This document shows positions 36,013 to 44,550 of a DNA stretch of 64,000 nucleotides, piece after piece. The DNA lies in the NCBI RefSeq assembly GCF_044763875.1, contig NZ_JBIWGZ010000006.1, forward strand, positions 124,001-188,000, given 5' to 3'. The number at the start of each line of letters is the position of its first letter. Position 1 is the first letter of the stretch. Both the position numbers and the translations under genes were made by a program. The stretch comes from Rummeliibacillus sp044763875 (GTDB taxonomy: Bacteria > Bacillota > Bacilli > Bacillales_A > Planococcaceae). The notes under the pieces were generated by a model that saw only the letters and a program-made list of their open reading frames with translations, was not told where the DNA came from and ran no database searches.

Positions 36013-36372
36013 TTATTTTTTTTCAGAAAGCCATTTAGCTACAGCGTCTAATTCATCGCCAGAAACTAAACCAGCAGGCATATTACCTTTACCATTTTTC
36101 AAAACATCTTTGATTTGACTTTCTGATAGGGTAGCACCGATTTTTCTCAAATCTGGACCTACAGAGCCTTCTAAATTGTTACCGTGACAAGAGATACATT
36201 TTTGTTTTGCCACTGCTTCGGCATCAACTTTTGTCGTTTCGGTGGTTGTTGTATTATTTGCTGTTTGATCCTTTGTAGTTGTAGTTTCGTTCGTTGTGGT
36301 TTTATTAGTAGTACCACAAGCGCCTAATACTAATGCAGAACCGAGTAACATTGCAAGTAGTGCTTTTTTCAT
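36013..36372 (-). CDS. cccB: Lipoprotein cytochrome c551
   Basis: Small membrane-anchored c-type cytochrome that delivers electrons to a terminal oxidase on the outer membrane face. The 119-aa precursor has a lipoprotein signal (lipobox LVLGAC, Cys19), a Thr/Asn/Lys-rich linker (about 20-50), then one heme-c domain with CISCH (about 58-62) and the Met ligand in GNMPAGL. The ATG at 36372 follows AGGAGGG; the frame is open 45 codons further without a signal peptide. Monocistronic, with two tandem terminators. Confidence 0.92.
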   Translation of the reverse strand: MKKALLAMLLGSALVLGACGTTNKTTTNETTTTKDQTANNTTTTETTKVDAEAVAKQKCISCHGNNLEGSVGPDLRKIGATLSESQIKDVLKNGKGNMPAGLVSGDELDAVAKWLSEKK

Positions 36373-36638
36373 GAAGAACCCTCCTATAAAAATTTGTAAT
36401 AACTTACGTAGTAAGTATACCAAATTCAAGTATAAATTAAACCTGACTAATTTATGTATTTGTGTCTCTTTTATGCCGATGGAACTATCAAGAAAGTCTA
36501 TTCGCAATATATTTTACACTTATTAAGGTTTTCACACCCTTAACATTGGAATATATATATAAGTATATGCCTTATTTATATACAATTTTTGTATTTATAT
36601 TGTGTCGAATTGTTGTTTTATTTTTGAATCTAATTTCT

Positions 36639-37871
36639 CTAGCAAATTGTATTTGACCACTTATTTGCTGCTTTTGATATTTCTAAGACATCATCAATAT
36701 TAATTTCCAAATCTTCAGCAATTTCATTAACCATTTTTATATCCATACGCTCTAAAGCAATCGTTAATTGAAGATAAGGTTGCATGATTGAGCTACTTCC
36801 TGATATAGTTTCTATCACTTCATCTGATAATGGTAACTTCATCAGAATATTATTCATCGGTCTTTGCAACAGCGCATCTATCAATGAAAACATTCCAACT
36901 AAAAAATACTCTGACGTATTTCGTTTTCTGTTATATTTCGCCAATAATTCACACATTTTCGCACGGCATAAACAAGTTTTCATTAGCTCATCAAACGTAC
37001 CAGCTGAATTGTATTTTTGAGATTCACGATAGGTCAAAATGTATATCCATTTCTTTAAATCCTCTAATCCTAAATGCAATATTGCTTGCTTAATCGATCG
37101 AATTTTAGATTTCGAACGTTTTGATGAAGAATTGATTAATTGCATGAGTTTATAGGACAAAGCTATGTCGTGCTCGATTCCCTCAGCTATTTGATCAATA
37201 TCAGGGTCTTCCATACGAAGCAACGCAATAACTCGGTAATATTGCAATAAATTCGCAGGAATTTCATTTCCGCGAATAATTTGTGGTTGCATGAAGAAAT
37301 AACCTTGGAATAATTTATAACCTATTTGAATTGCCTCTTGATATTGTTCCCTAGTTTCAACTTTTTCTGCAAGCAATGCAATATGGGGAAATTCCTTCTT
37401 TACTCGTTCTTCAATTTGATGCCTTTTTTCTTTAGTAGAAATATAAAAATCGACTTTAATAATATCTGTATATTTAAATAATTCTCGATAATATTTGACA
37501 TCATCTTGCATAATAAAATCATCTAAAGCAATTCGATAGCCTTTTTCTTTTAGTTCTTTCACGCGTCGTATTAACTTTTCCGTAATTGGTACATCTTCAA
37601 GAATTTCAACGACAACTTGCGAAGGATTAAGCTGATCGAAAATATCACTCATTAATAGATTTTCAGTAAAATTGATAAAGCATGGTCTACCATTTGCCAA
37701 TTCCTCAAAGCCAATTGAAAAGAACGAATTGATAATGACATCAACTGTTGCTAGATCTGAATCAATGTCTGGAAATTCATTTTTCCCATTCCCATTTCTA
37801 TATAATAATTCATATGAATAGACTTGTTCTAGGGTGTTGAAAATTGGTTGTCTGCCAATGAAAACCTCCAT
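36639..37871 (-). CDS. EAL-HDOD domain signalling protein (YuxH-like)
   Basis: Two-domain protein of 410 aa: an EAL-like domain (residues 1-~200, beginning EVFIGRQPIFNTLEQVYSYELLYRNG) and an HDOD domain (about 205-400). The EAL signature reads YELLYR, and several downstream motifs differ (ALDDFIMQDD for the DDFGTG region), so phosphodiesterase activity on c-di-GMP is doubtful; a binding or scaffolding role is likelier. Similar to B. subtilis YuxH. It stands alone, with a MITE-like repeat upstream. Confidence 0.88.
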   Translation of the reverse strand: MEVFIGRQPIFNTLEQVYSYELLYRNGNGKNEFPDIDSDLATVDVIINSFFSIGFEELANGRPCFINFTENLLMSDIFDQLNPSQVVVEILEDVPITEKLIRRVKELKEKGYRIALDDFIMQDDVKYYRELFKYTDIIKVDFYISTKEKRHQIEERVKKEFPHIALLAEKVETREQYQEAIQIGYKLFQGYFFMQPQIIRGNEIPANLLQYYRVIALLRMEDPDIDQIAEGIEHDIALSYKLMQLINSSSKRSKSKIRSIKQAILHLGLEDLKKWIYILTYRESQKYNSAGTFDELMKTCLCRAKMCELLAKYNRKRNTSEYFLVGMFSLIDALLQRPMNNILMKLPLSDEVIETISGSSSIMQPYLQLTIALERMDIKMVNEIAEDLEINIDDVLEISKAANKWSNTIC

Positions 37872-37945
37872 CGATTTTCTCCTTCACTACATTTTTACTA
37901 ATATTATAGCATTTTTTTCAAGTAAGTTGATTAACTTATTTCAAT

Positions 37946-38228
37946 TGAATCACTTTCATTAATTCATATTCAGATTTGATGTTCCGCTACAGACGGCGCT
38001 TTCCACGGGCTTGGCTTCAATCTCCTCGGGCCAACACGATGTTGGTCACGAAGCCGTTGCCACAGGACGTGGCGTTCTTAGGCTTTGTTCCTTAAAATCG
38101 TTCCTGCGGGGCTTTCAGCTCAAGCTTATCCCGTAGGAGTCGCCGTCTTTCGCTCCACAATGAACAAAATTGTATATAATTAGATGTTCGTATATTTTAT
38201 ATGAATTTTGCATTATGAAATTGACTCA
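37946..38228. mobile_element. MITE-like element copy 1 with hairpin module
   Basis: GC-rich core (37981-38158) flanked by AT-rich ends. The right end, read inward, is TGAGTCAATTTCATAATG and continues with ATACGAACAT. The left end, TGAATCACTTTCAT, is a shortened match. Core and right end match copy 2 at 50.4-50.7 kb closely. A module of about 60 nt (38031-38093) with hairpins CCAACA-CGA-TGTTGG and GCCAC-AGGAC-GTGGC is present here but missing from copy 2. No transposase is encoded. Confidence 0.65.
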
Positions 38229-38362
38229 ATTATATAATTTTCAATTATATTAGTGATAAGTGAATTATTCCAACTTTTAAAAGAGGGATTATAAGCGAAA
38301 AATGTACTTTATAAGTAGCAAGAACACGTGACCATCGTATCGTTTAGCTAAAATTATTAAAT

Positions 38363-38427
38363 AAATAAAAACATCTCTTTGCTAATATTTTGGAAACTAG
38401 TACCTAAAATAGTAGTAAGAGATGTTT
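38363..38427 (-). terminator. Probable dedA terminator
   Basis: AAACATCTCTT and AAGAGATGTTT can pair across a long, partly structured loop (about 37 nt, with ACTA/TAGC-like inner pairs), followed by T-rich sequence on the minus strand, 8 nt past the stop. Confidence 0.5.
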
Positions 38428-38434
38428 AATTTAC

Positions 38435-39091
38435 TTATGATTTTTTTATTTTTGTGCGTAGGATACCAATAATAGCTGGTAATATTGATACAAAAATAAT
38501 AGCTAAAATAACTGTTGAGAAGTTATTTTTGACAAATGGTATATTACCGAAGAAATATCCACTTAATACTCCGACTAACACCCATAAGAATGCGCCCGTA
38601 ATATTATATACAATAAAATGACGATAGCGCATCTTACTTGCACCTGCAATAAATGGTATGAAAGTCCGAATGACAGGCATAAATCTTGCTATCACAATTG
38701 TTTTACCACCATGTTTGTCAAAGAAATCTTGTGCTTTTTGCATACGTTCTTTATTAATAACGCGTCCTAAAAAGCTATTTTCTGGAATGGACTTACCTAC
38801 CTTATGTCCAATTTCATAGTTTAAAGTATCACCTAAAACTGCTGCTACAAAAAATACAGCTAGTGTAATCCATAAATTTAATGCACCAAAAGCTGCTAGA
38901 GCACCACTTGCAAATAACAGCGAATCACCTGGTAAAAACGGCAAGATGACTACACCAGTTTCGATAAATACGATTAAAAATTCAATTCCGTATACCCAAC
39001 CATGATATTGGGTAACTATGTCTTTTAAATGCACATCAATATGCATAATAAAATCAAACAGATTTCGTATCAGATCAAACATTACTTCCAC
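38435..39091 (-). CDS. DedA-family membrane protein
   Basis: A 218-aa DedA/VTT-domain protein. Recent work links the family to flipping of undecaprenyl phosphate or phosphatidylethanolamine. Family motifs: FIETGVVILPFLPGDSLLFASGALAA (about 40-65), GDTLNYEIGHKVG and RFMPVIRTFIPFIAGASKM (about 137-155) with the essential Arg residues. The GTG at 39091 has AAGGA 6 nt upstream; an ATG three codons on is the alternative. Its substrate cannot be told from sequence. Confidence 0.92.
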   Translation of the reverse strand: MEVMFDLIRNLFDFIMHIDVHLKDIVTQYHGWVYGIEFLIVFIETGVVILPFLPGDSLLFASGALAAFGALNLWITLAVFFVAAVLGDTLNYEIGHKVGKSIPENSFLGRVINKERMQKAQDFFDKHGGKTIVIARFMPVIRTFIPFIAGASKMRYRHFIVYNITGAFLWVLVGVLSGYFFGNIPFVKNNFSTVILAIIFVSILPAIIGILRTKIKKS

Positions 39092-39238
39092 TCACAATCC
39101 TTAATATTCTTATACATCATACAGTTATATCTATTTCCTGTCACGGTTTACAAACCTATTTACTTTAATAGTAACGATTGAGTAGAAGGAAAGTTGCTAA
39201 ATCCAAATCAACTTTACACTAAATTTACAATTAAATTA

Positions 39239-41212
39239 TTAAAGATATTTTTTAAACCAATCTACGATTTGCTCTAAGCGTTGTTGTCTTAAGTTTGGGA
39301 TTCCTACTCTAGATAAGTTATGATCAGCATTTGGGAAACGCACAAATTGAGTTTCTTTCCCCATAGATTTCAGCGTGATATATAGCTGTTCAGCTTGTTC
39401 TATTGGACAACGGTCATCTTTTTCACCATGTAAAATGAGTAAAGGGGTTTCAATATTCTTAGCATACTTCAACGGTGAATGTTTCCATAATGTCTCTACA
39501 TCGTTCATGTCTTTACCAATTTGCCACTCCGTAAAATAGTATCCAATATCAGACACACCAAAGAAACTAATCCAGTTCGAAATAGAACGTTGTGTGACAG
39601 CTGCTTTGAACCGATTTGTATGTCCTACAATCCAGTTTGTCATAAAGCCACCATAACTACCGCCGGTAACGCCCAAACGTGATTCATCGATCCAATCATT
39701 TTGTTCAAGAACATAATCTAATCCTGCCATAATATCTTCATAATCACCGCCACCATAATCATTACGACATGCATCAACAAATTGTTGGCTATAACTATGA
39801 CTACCACGTGGATTTACATACAATATGCCATATCCTTGTGCCGCTAATACCTGTAATTCATGGAAGAATGTATTGGCATACATTGTATGTGGTCCACCAT
39901 GAATTTCAACAATCAATGGATATTTTTCACCTTCTACATAATTAGCAGGTTTCATCAACCAACCTTGAATTGTCCAACCATTATATCCTTCATACGTAAT
40001 CGGTTGTGGTTTGACAACGTTCACTTCATCTAACCATGCGTCATTAAAATGTGTAATTTGCTGTCTTTCTCCAAGTGCAATATCATATTTAATTAATTCC
40101 CCAGGGAAAACTGGATTACTTATAGCTAATAAGGCTGTCTTTCCGTCTCCTGACACATCATAACCATAGATATGTTCATCTTCAGGACTTGCAGGATAAA
40201 TAGCACCTTCTAATGTTGCATAATATAAACGCACATCACCTGAAGTTGATAACTGGAAGTATAGATCATTTGCTTCAGTCCAAACTAAACTTGGAGCTGT
40301 CACACTTTGTTGGAGATCTCCCACTGAATAATCACCTATTGGTAAATCTAGTGATTCAGTTAAATTCCAGTAGTATTGTTGATCCACATCGTAAATGTAA
40401 AGTGATGCTTGGCCAGCATTTCTATATGTAAAGTTACTACCTTCAAATGCAATATAACGACCATCTAAAGAAAAAGTAGCACCGCCGAAATATCCTTCTT
40501 CATTAGCAATTACTGTTTCCTTCTTTGTTTCGATATCGATTAATATTATTGGCGAATGCCAATCATTGTCTTTATCATCTGCACGATTAACACCTACTAC
40601 AAGAGAACGACCGTCATAAGAAATAGCTTGCAAACTATAATCATATGTATCTGTTATAAAACGTGATACATGATTATCTACAAGATTTACATTTCCAATT
40701 TGACTATAACTTTTTTGCGAAATCAAGCCAACGCCATTTCTTTTATATTGCATACCCTCTACAACATATGCTGTAGGAAACTCATCTTTTTTCTCTACTT
40801 TTTCATCTGTGAATTCCTTGCCCTCTTGAACATTTGCAGTAAACCAAACTTTTTCATTTTTTGGATCCCATAGATATGAATTTACGCCATCTGCAAACTT
40901 GGTAATTTGTTTTGCCTCTCCCCCATTTTTCGAAAGAATAAATAGTTGTTTTTGCTTATTTCTTGTGGATAAAAATGCAATTGATTTTCCATCTGGTGAC
41001 CAGGTAAGTGCTGAAATTCGTTCTTCGCTGAATGTCCATTGAGTTACTTCATTTGAATCAACATCAATATGAATCAAATAGGATAGGTATTTATTTTTTT
41101 CTTGATCCATAATTGTGCGAATAGCAATTGCTTCCCTACCATTTGGTGACAATACAGGTGATGATACTGAAGTTAAATTGTATAAATCTTCTTTTTGAAT
41201 CGTTCTTTTCAT
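39239..41212 (-). CDS. S9-family prolyl oligopeptidase-like peptidase (YuxL-like)
   Basis: Cytosolic peptidase of the dipeptidyl/acylaminoacyl-peptidase type, 657 aa. Residues about 10-390 make a beta-propeller of WD-like blades (VLSPNGREAIAI, LTWSPDGKSIAFLS). The C-terminal alpha/beta hydrolase has the nucleophile Ser in GVTGGSYGGFMTNW (about 515), Asp in LHGEKDDRCP (about 600) and His in FPNADHNLS (about 632). It is monocistronic and divergent from the permease gene. Confidence 0.93.
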   Translation of the reverse strand: MKRTIQKEDLYNLTSVSSPVLSPNGREAIAIRTIMDQEKNKYLSYLIHIDVDSNEVTQWTFSEERISALTWSPDGKSIAFLSTRNKQKQLFILSKNGGEAKQITKFADGVNSYLWDPKNEKVWFTANVQEGKEFTDEKVEKKDEFPTAYVVEGMQYKRNGVGLISQKSYSQIGNVNLVDNHVSRFITDTYDYSLQAISYDGRSLVVGVNRADDKDNDWHSPIILIDIETKKETVIANEEGYFGGATFSLDGRYIAFEGSNFTYRNAGQASLYIYDVDQQYYWNLTESLDLPIGDYSVGDLQQSVTAPSLVWTEANDLYFQLSTSGDVRLYYATLEGAIYPASPEDEHIYGYDVSGDGKTALLAISNPVFPGELIKYDIALGERQQITHFNDAWLDEVNVVKPQPITYEGYNGWTIQGWLMKPANYVEGEKYPLIVEIHGGPHTMYANTFFHELQVLAAQGYGILYVNPRGSHSYSQQFVDACRNDYGGGDYEDIMAGLDYVLEQNDWIDESRLGVTGGSYGGFMTNWIVGHTNRFKAAVTQRSISNWISFFGVSDIGYYFTEWQIGKDMNDVETLWKHSPLKYAKNIETPLLILHGEKDDRCPIEQAEQLYITLKSMGKETQFVRFPNADHNLSRVGIPNLRQQRLEQIVDWFKKYL

Positions 41213-41420
41213 TCCATTTACTCCCTTTCTATAACTTTATTGGATACTGTAATTTCACTATAACTCATGCATATATATAACGTAAAATGTTATCATTTAT
41301 AATATTAAACAATCATTCAGAATATTTCTTTCATTTAGTACCACATGTCCATTTTTATTATTTGGATTTTGTGGTACGATTATGAAGTTACAATTTTATA
41401 GCATCGAAGGAGTTTTATTT

Positions 41421-42770
41421 ATGAACAAAAAACAACAGCTCCAACGTGGTTTGGAGTCGCGACATATCACGCTAATGTCGCTCGGTGCTGCCATAGGAGT
41501 CGGTTTATTTCTAGGTTCTGCAGGCGCTATTCAATTAGCTGGTCCTGCTATTTTAATCGCTTATGCCCTTGGTGGTATCGTAATTTTCATTATTATGCGT
41601 GCACTTGGTGAAATGGCGGTTGAAAATCCTGTCGCCGGATCCTTTAGTCGCTATGCCAAAGACTATATAGGACCACTTGCGGGATTTATAACCGGATGGA
41701 ACTATTGGTTTTTGTGGATTGTGACATGTATGGCTGAAATTACAGCTGTCGGAATATACATGCAATTATGGTTTCCTGGTTCACCTAAATGGTTGTGGGC
41801 ACTCGCTGCACTTGTTATTATGACGATTGTCAACTTAATTGCAGTAAAAACATTTGGAGAATTTGAATTTTGGTTTGCTTTCATCAAAATCTTCGCAATA
41901 ATTGCAATGATTATCATTGGTTTAGGGATTATCTTATTTGGAATAGGTAATGATGGTATAGCTGTTGGCTTTAGTAATTTATGGAGTCATGGCGGGTTTA
42001 TGCCAAATGGTATTAAAGGTATATTCATGTCATTACCGATTGTTATGTTTGCATATCTAGGGGTCGAAATGATCGGGATTACTGCAGGTGAAGCAAAAAA
42101 TCCAAAAAAAGTAATTCCTCATGCAATCGATACTGTGCTATGGAGAATTTTAATCTTCTATATTGGCGCATTAACGGTTATTATGTCCATTTATCCATGG
42201 AATGAAATCAATCCCGACAATAGTCCATTTGTGTTAATGTTCAATCAAGTAGGATTGCGTTATGCAGCAGGTATTATCAACTTTGTCGTTCTAACTGCCG
42301 CTCTATCAAGCTGTAATAGTGGTATTTTTAGTACAGGCCGTATGTTATTTAACCTAGCTGAACAAAATCAAGCTCCTGCTATCTTTAAAAAGGTTGGACG
42401 AGGTGGAGTACCAACAGTAGCAATTCTAGCATCTACATTTGTACTTTTAATAGGTGTCGTATTAAACTACTTTGTAGCAGAAAAAGTATTTACTTGGTTA
42501 ACAAGTATCTCTACATTTGGTGCTATATGGACTTGGATGATTATTTTAATTAGTCAACTCAAATTCCGTAAATCTTTATCTAAAACTCAAGTTTCTAAGC
42601 TTACTTATAAAGCATTTTGGTATCCGTTTGGCTCATACTTGGCAATGGCATTCCTTCTTTTAGTAATTGCCCTTATGGGAACTTTCCCAGATACACAAAT
42701 TGCATTAATTGTTGGTCCAATTTGGATACTAGCGTTAGTTATTTTATATTTTACAAAATATAAAAAATGA
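41421..42770 (+). CDS. Amino-acid permease, APC superfamily
   Basis: Proton-coupled amino-acid importer of the AAT family (ProY/GabP/AapA-like), 449 aa with 12 helices. TM1 has LMSLGAAIGVGLFLGSAGAI (residues 15-34), and the family motif GLEMIG-like segment appears as YLGVEMIGITAGEAKNPKKVIPHAI (about 213-237). The ATG at 41421 follows GAAGGAG with 8-nt spacing; the frame is open to 41382 without a binding site. Substrate not determinable. Confidence 0.92.
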   Translation: MNKKQQLQRGLESRHITLMSLGAAIGVGLFLGSAGAIQLAGPAILIAYALGGIVIFIIMRALGEMAVENPVAGSFSRYAKDYIGPLAGFITGWNYWFLWIVTCMAEITAVGIYMQLWFPGSPKWLWALAALVIMTIVNLIAVKTFGEFEFWFAFIKIFAIIAMIIIGLGIILFGIGNDGIAVGFSNLWSHGGFMPNGIKGIFMSLPIVMFAYLGVEMIGITAGEAKNPKKVIPHAIDTVLWRILIFYIGALTVIMSIYPWNEINPDNSPFVLMFNQVGLRYAAGIINFVVLTAALSSCNSGIFSTGRMLFNLAEQNQAPAIFKKVGRGGVPTVAILASTFVLLIGVVLNYFVAEKVFTWLTSISTFGAIWTWMIILISQLKFRKSLSKTQVSKLTYKAFWYPFGSYLAMAFLLLVIALMGTFPDTQIALIVGPIWILALVILYFTKYKK

Positions 42771-42771
42771 T

Positions 42772-42814
42772 AAAATGTCTATTCACCAAACAAAAGGTGG
42801 ATAGGCATTTTTTT
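42772..42814 (+). terminator. Amino-acid permease terminator
   Basis: AAATGTCTATTCACC pairs with GGTGGATAGGCATTT (G-U pairs) with an 8-nt loop, followed by T residues. Confidence 0.85.
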
Positions 42815-42820
42815 GCATAC

Positions 42821-42855
42821 AAAAAAAGGGGATGTTCAAGTGGACATCTCCTTTT
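42821..42855 (-). terminator. lcfB terminator
   Basis: AAAGGAGATGT / ACATCCCCTTT stem on the minus strand, followed by seven T, 17 nt past the lcfB stop. It abuts the terminator of the converging permease gene. Confidence 0.85.
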
Positions 42856-42871
42856 CTATAAAACTTTCAAT

Positions 42872-44428
42872 TTATGTGCGAGAAAGAGCCTGGTCTTTCA
42901 AATTACGGCGCAAAATCTTACCAGTAGTATTCTTTGGTATTTCATCAAGTAATATAATTTCTTTTGGACATTTATATTTTACTAAGTGTTTTTTACAAAA
43001 TTCATGCAAATTATCTACAGTAATCGATTTGTCTTTCAATACAACATATGCCAATACTTCCTCACCAAGGTTTGGATCAGGAATGCCAACAACTGCTGCT
43101 TCTAGAACACCTGGATTGGAATAAAATACTTCTTCAACTTCACGTGGGTATACATTAAAGCCGCCTACAATAATCATATCTTTTTTACGATCCACAATGA
43201 AGAAATAGCCTTCCTCATCCATTCGAGCTAAATCCCCTGTATATAGCCACCCATCACGAATTGTTACTGCCGTTTCTTCAGGCATTTTATAGTACCCCTT
43301 CATAACGTTAGGACCTTTTACTACAAGCTCCCCAACTTCACCTACAGGTACCTCTTCTCCAAACTCGTTAAACACTTTGTTTTCCACGTTCACAATGTTC
43401 GTACCAATTGATCCAGCTTTTCTCCCACGGTCTAATGGGTTAAAACAAGTAACCGGCGAAGCTTCTGATAGCCCATAACCTTCTGACACTTGAACTTTAA
43501 ACTTCTCTTCAAAATTATGAAGTAATGCCACTGGCATAGAAGATCCTCCTGAAATAGCTAAACGCAATGATTTTAAATCATCAGGATCCCCTTCAGAAAA
43601 TTGATACAAGAAATTGTACATTGTGGGAACACCTGCAAAAACAGTTGGTTGAAATTCTCTACCAATTCTAAAAATTTCTTTTGGGCTAAAGCTAGGTACA
43701 ATGATTAGTTGAGCTGATGTTAACAATGGTGCATTTACAACCACTGTTAAAGCAAATACGTGAAATACAGGTAATGTTGTAATCACTCGATCCTTCGAAT
43801 TAAATTGTAGGTAATCAGAAATATCTCGCGCATTTGAATATAGGTTCTTATGCGTTAACATTGCACCTTTTGGATGGCCTGTGGTGCCTGATGTGTACAA
43901 TATAATTGCTGTCTCATCATCATCTATTTCGTCTGGTTTTACATTTGGTTCAGATTTTGCAAGCAATTGTGTAAACGAATATACTTTTTCTTTTACACTT
44001 TGTGGTAGCGCTTGCATTTTCTCGACTGTATCAGGTTTTGTTTCGCAAACGACATACGAGTGAACATCAGGAAATACCTGTACACATGCTTCTACTAATG
44101 GAAGTAAGGCATCTAAGGCAATCACTGCTTTAACATCACCATTACGTAAAATATATGTAATTTCGTCTGGTGTATAAAGAGGGTTGACAGGTATAGCCGT
44201 TGCTCCAATTCGCATTGTTGCATATAAAGAAATGATAAAATGAGGTGTATTGCCCAATAAGAACGCTACATGATCCCCCTTTTCTACCCCTAATCCCTTT
44301 AATGCTGATGCCAATCTAGAAACTGAATCTTCAAATTCTGCGTAGGTCGTATCTTTTCCCCCAAAATGATACGCTACTTTTTCTGCTTGTTCTGTAGATG
44401 TCTTATAAACCGCTGATACTAAATTCAT
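42872..44428 (-). CDS. lcfB: Long-chain fatty acid-CoA ligase
   Basis: Adenylate-forming enzyme activating fatty acids with ATP and CoA for beta-oxidation. The 518-aa protein has the AMP-binding loop ILYTSGTTGHPKGAML (about 165-180), the ATP/AMP motif YGLSEASPV, the GWLYTGDLARMDEEGYFFIVDRKKDMI region (about 395-420) and catalytic Lys in NTTGKILRR near the C-terminus. Closest to B. subtilis LcfB (YhfL). A candidate FadR site precedes the start, fitting repression of fatty-acid degradation genes. Confidence 0.93.
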   Translation of the reverse strand: MNLVSAVYKTSTEQAEKVAYHFGGKDTTYAEFEDSVSRLASALKGLGVEKGDHVAFLLGNTPHFIISLYATMRIGATAIPVNPLYTPDEITYILRNGDVKAVIALDALLPLVEACVQVFPDVHSYVVCETKPDTVEKMQALPQSVKEKVYSFTQLLAKSEPNVKPDEIDDDETAIILYTSGTTGHPKGAMLTHKNLYSNARDISDYLQFNSKDRVITTLPVFHVFALTVVVNAPLLTSAQLIIVPSFSPKEIFRIGREFQPTVFAGVPTMYNFLYQFSEGDPDDLKSLRLAISGGSSMPVALLHNFEEKFKVQVSEGYGLSEASPVTCFNPLDRGRKAGSIGTNIVNVENKVFNEFGEEVPVGEVGELVVKGPNVMKGYYKMPEETAVTIRDGWLYTGDLARMDEEGYFFIVDRKKDMIIVGGFNVYPREVEEVFYSNPGVLEAAVVGIPDPNLGEEVLAYVVLKDKSITVDNLHEFCKKHLVKYKCPKEIILLDEIPKNTTGKILRRNLKDQALSRT

Positions 44429-44456
44429 CTCCCCATCCCCTTTTGTAAGAATATAA

Positions 44457-44474
44457 TGAATAGTGATTCATTCC
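44457..44474 (-). promoter_or_regulatory. Candidate FadR operator before lcfB
   Basis: The plus strand reads TGAAT...TCATTC in an 18-nt frame matching TGAATGANTANTCATTCA at 12 of the 16 defined bases. It lies 29 nt before the lcfB ATG, downstream of the promoter. B. subtilis lcfB belongs to the FadR regulon. Confidence 0.4.
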
Positions 44475-44486
44475 CCATCCAAATCT

Positions 44487-44515
44487 ATTATATAGAATTC
44501 AGAAAAATAAAACAA
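44487..44515 (-). promoter_or_regulatory. Sigma-A promoter of lcfB
   Basis: TTGTTT-N17-TATAAT on the minus strand. The -35 lies in the tail of the bceB terminator. Confidence 0.6.
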
Positions 44516-44543
44516 CAGACAGCCATTTTTAGCCATCTGTTGT
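44505..44543 (-). terminator. bce operon terminator
   Basis: ACAACAGA/TCTGTTGT stem with further inner pairing, followed by TTTATTTTT on the minus strand, 7 nt past bceB. Confidence 0.7.
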
Positions 44544-44550
44544 ATTTAAA

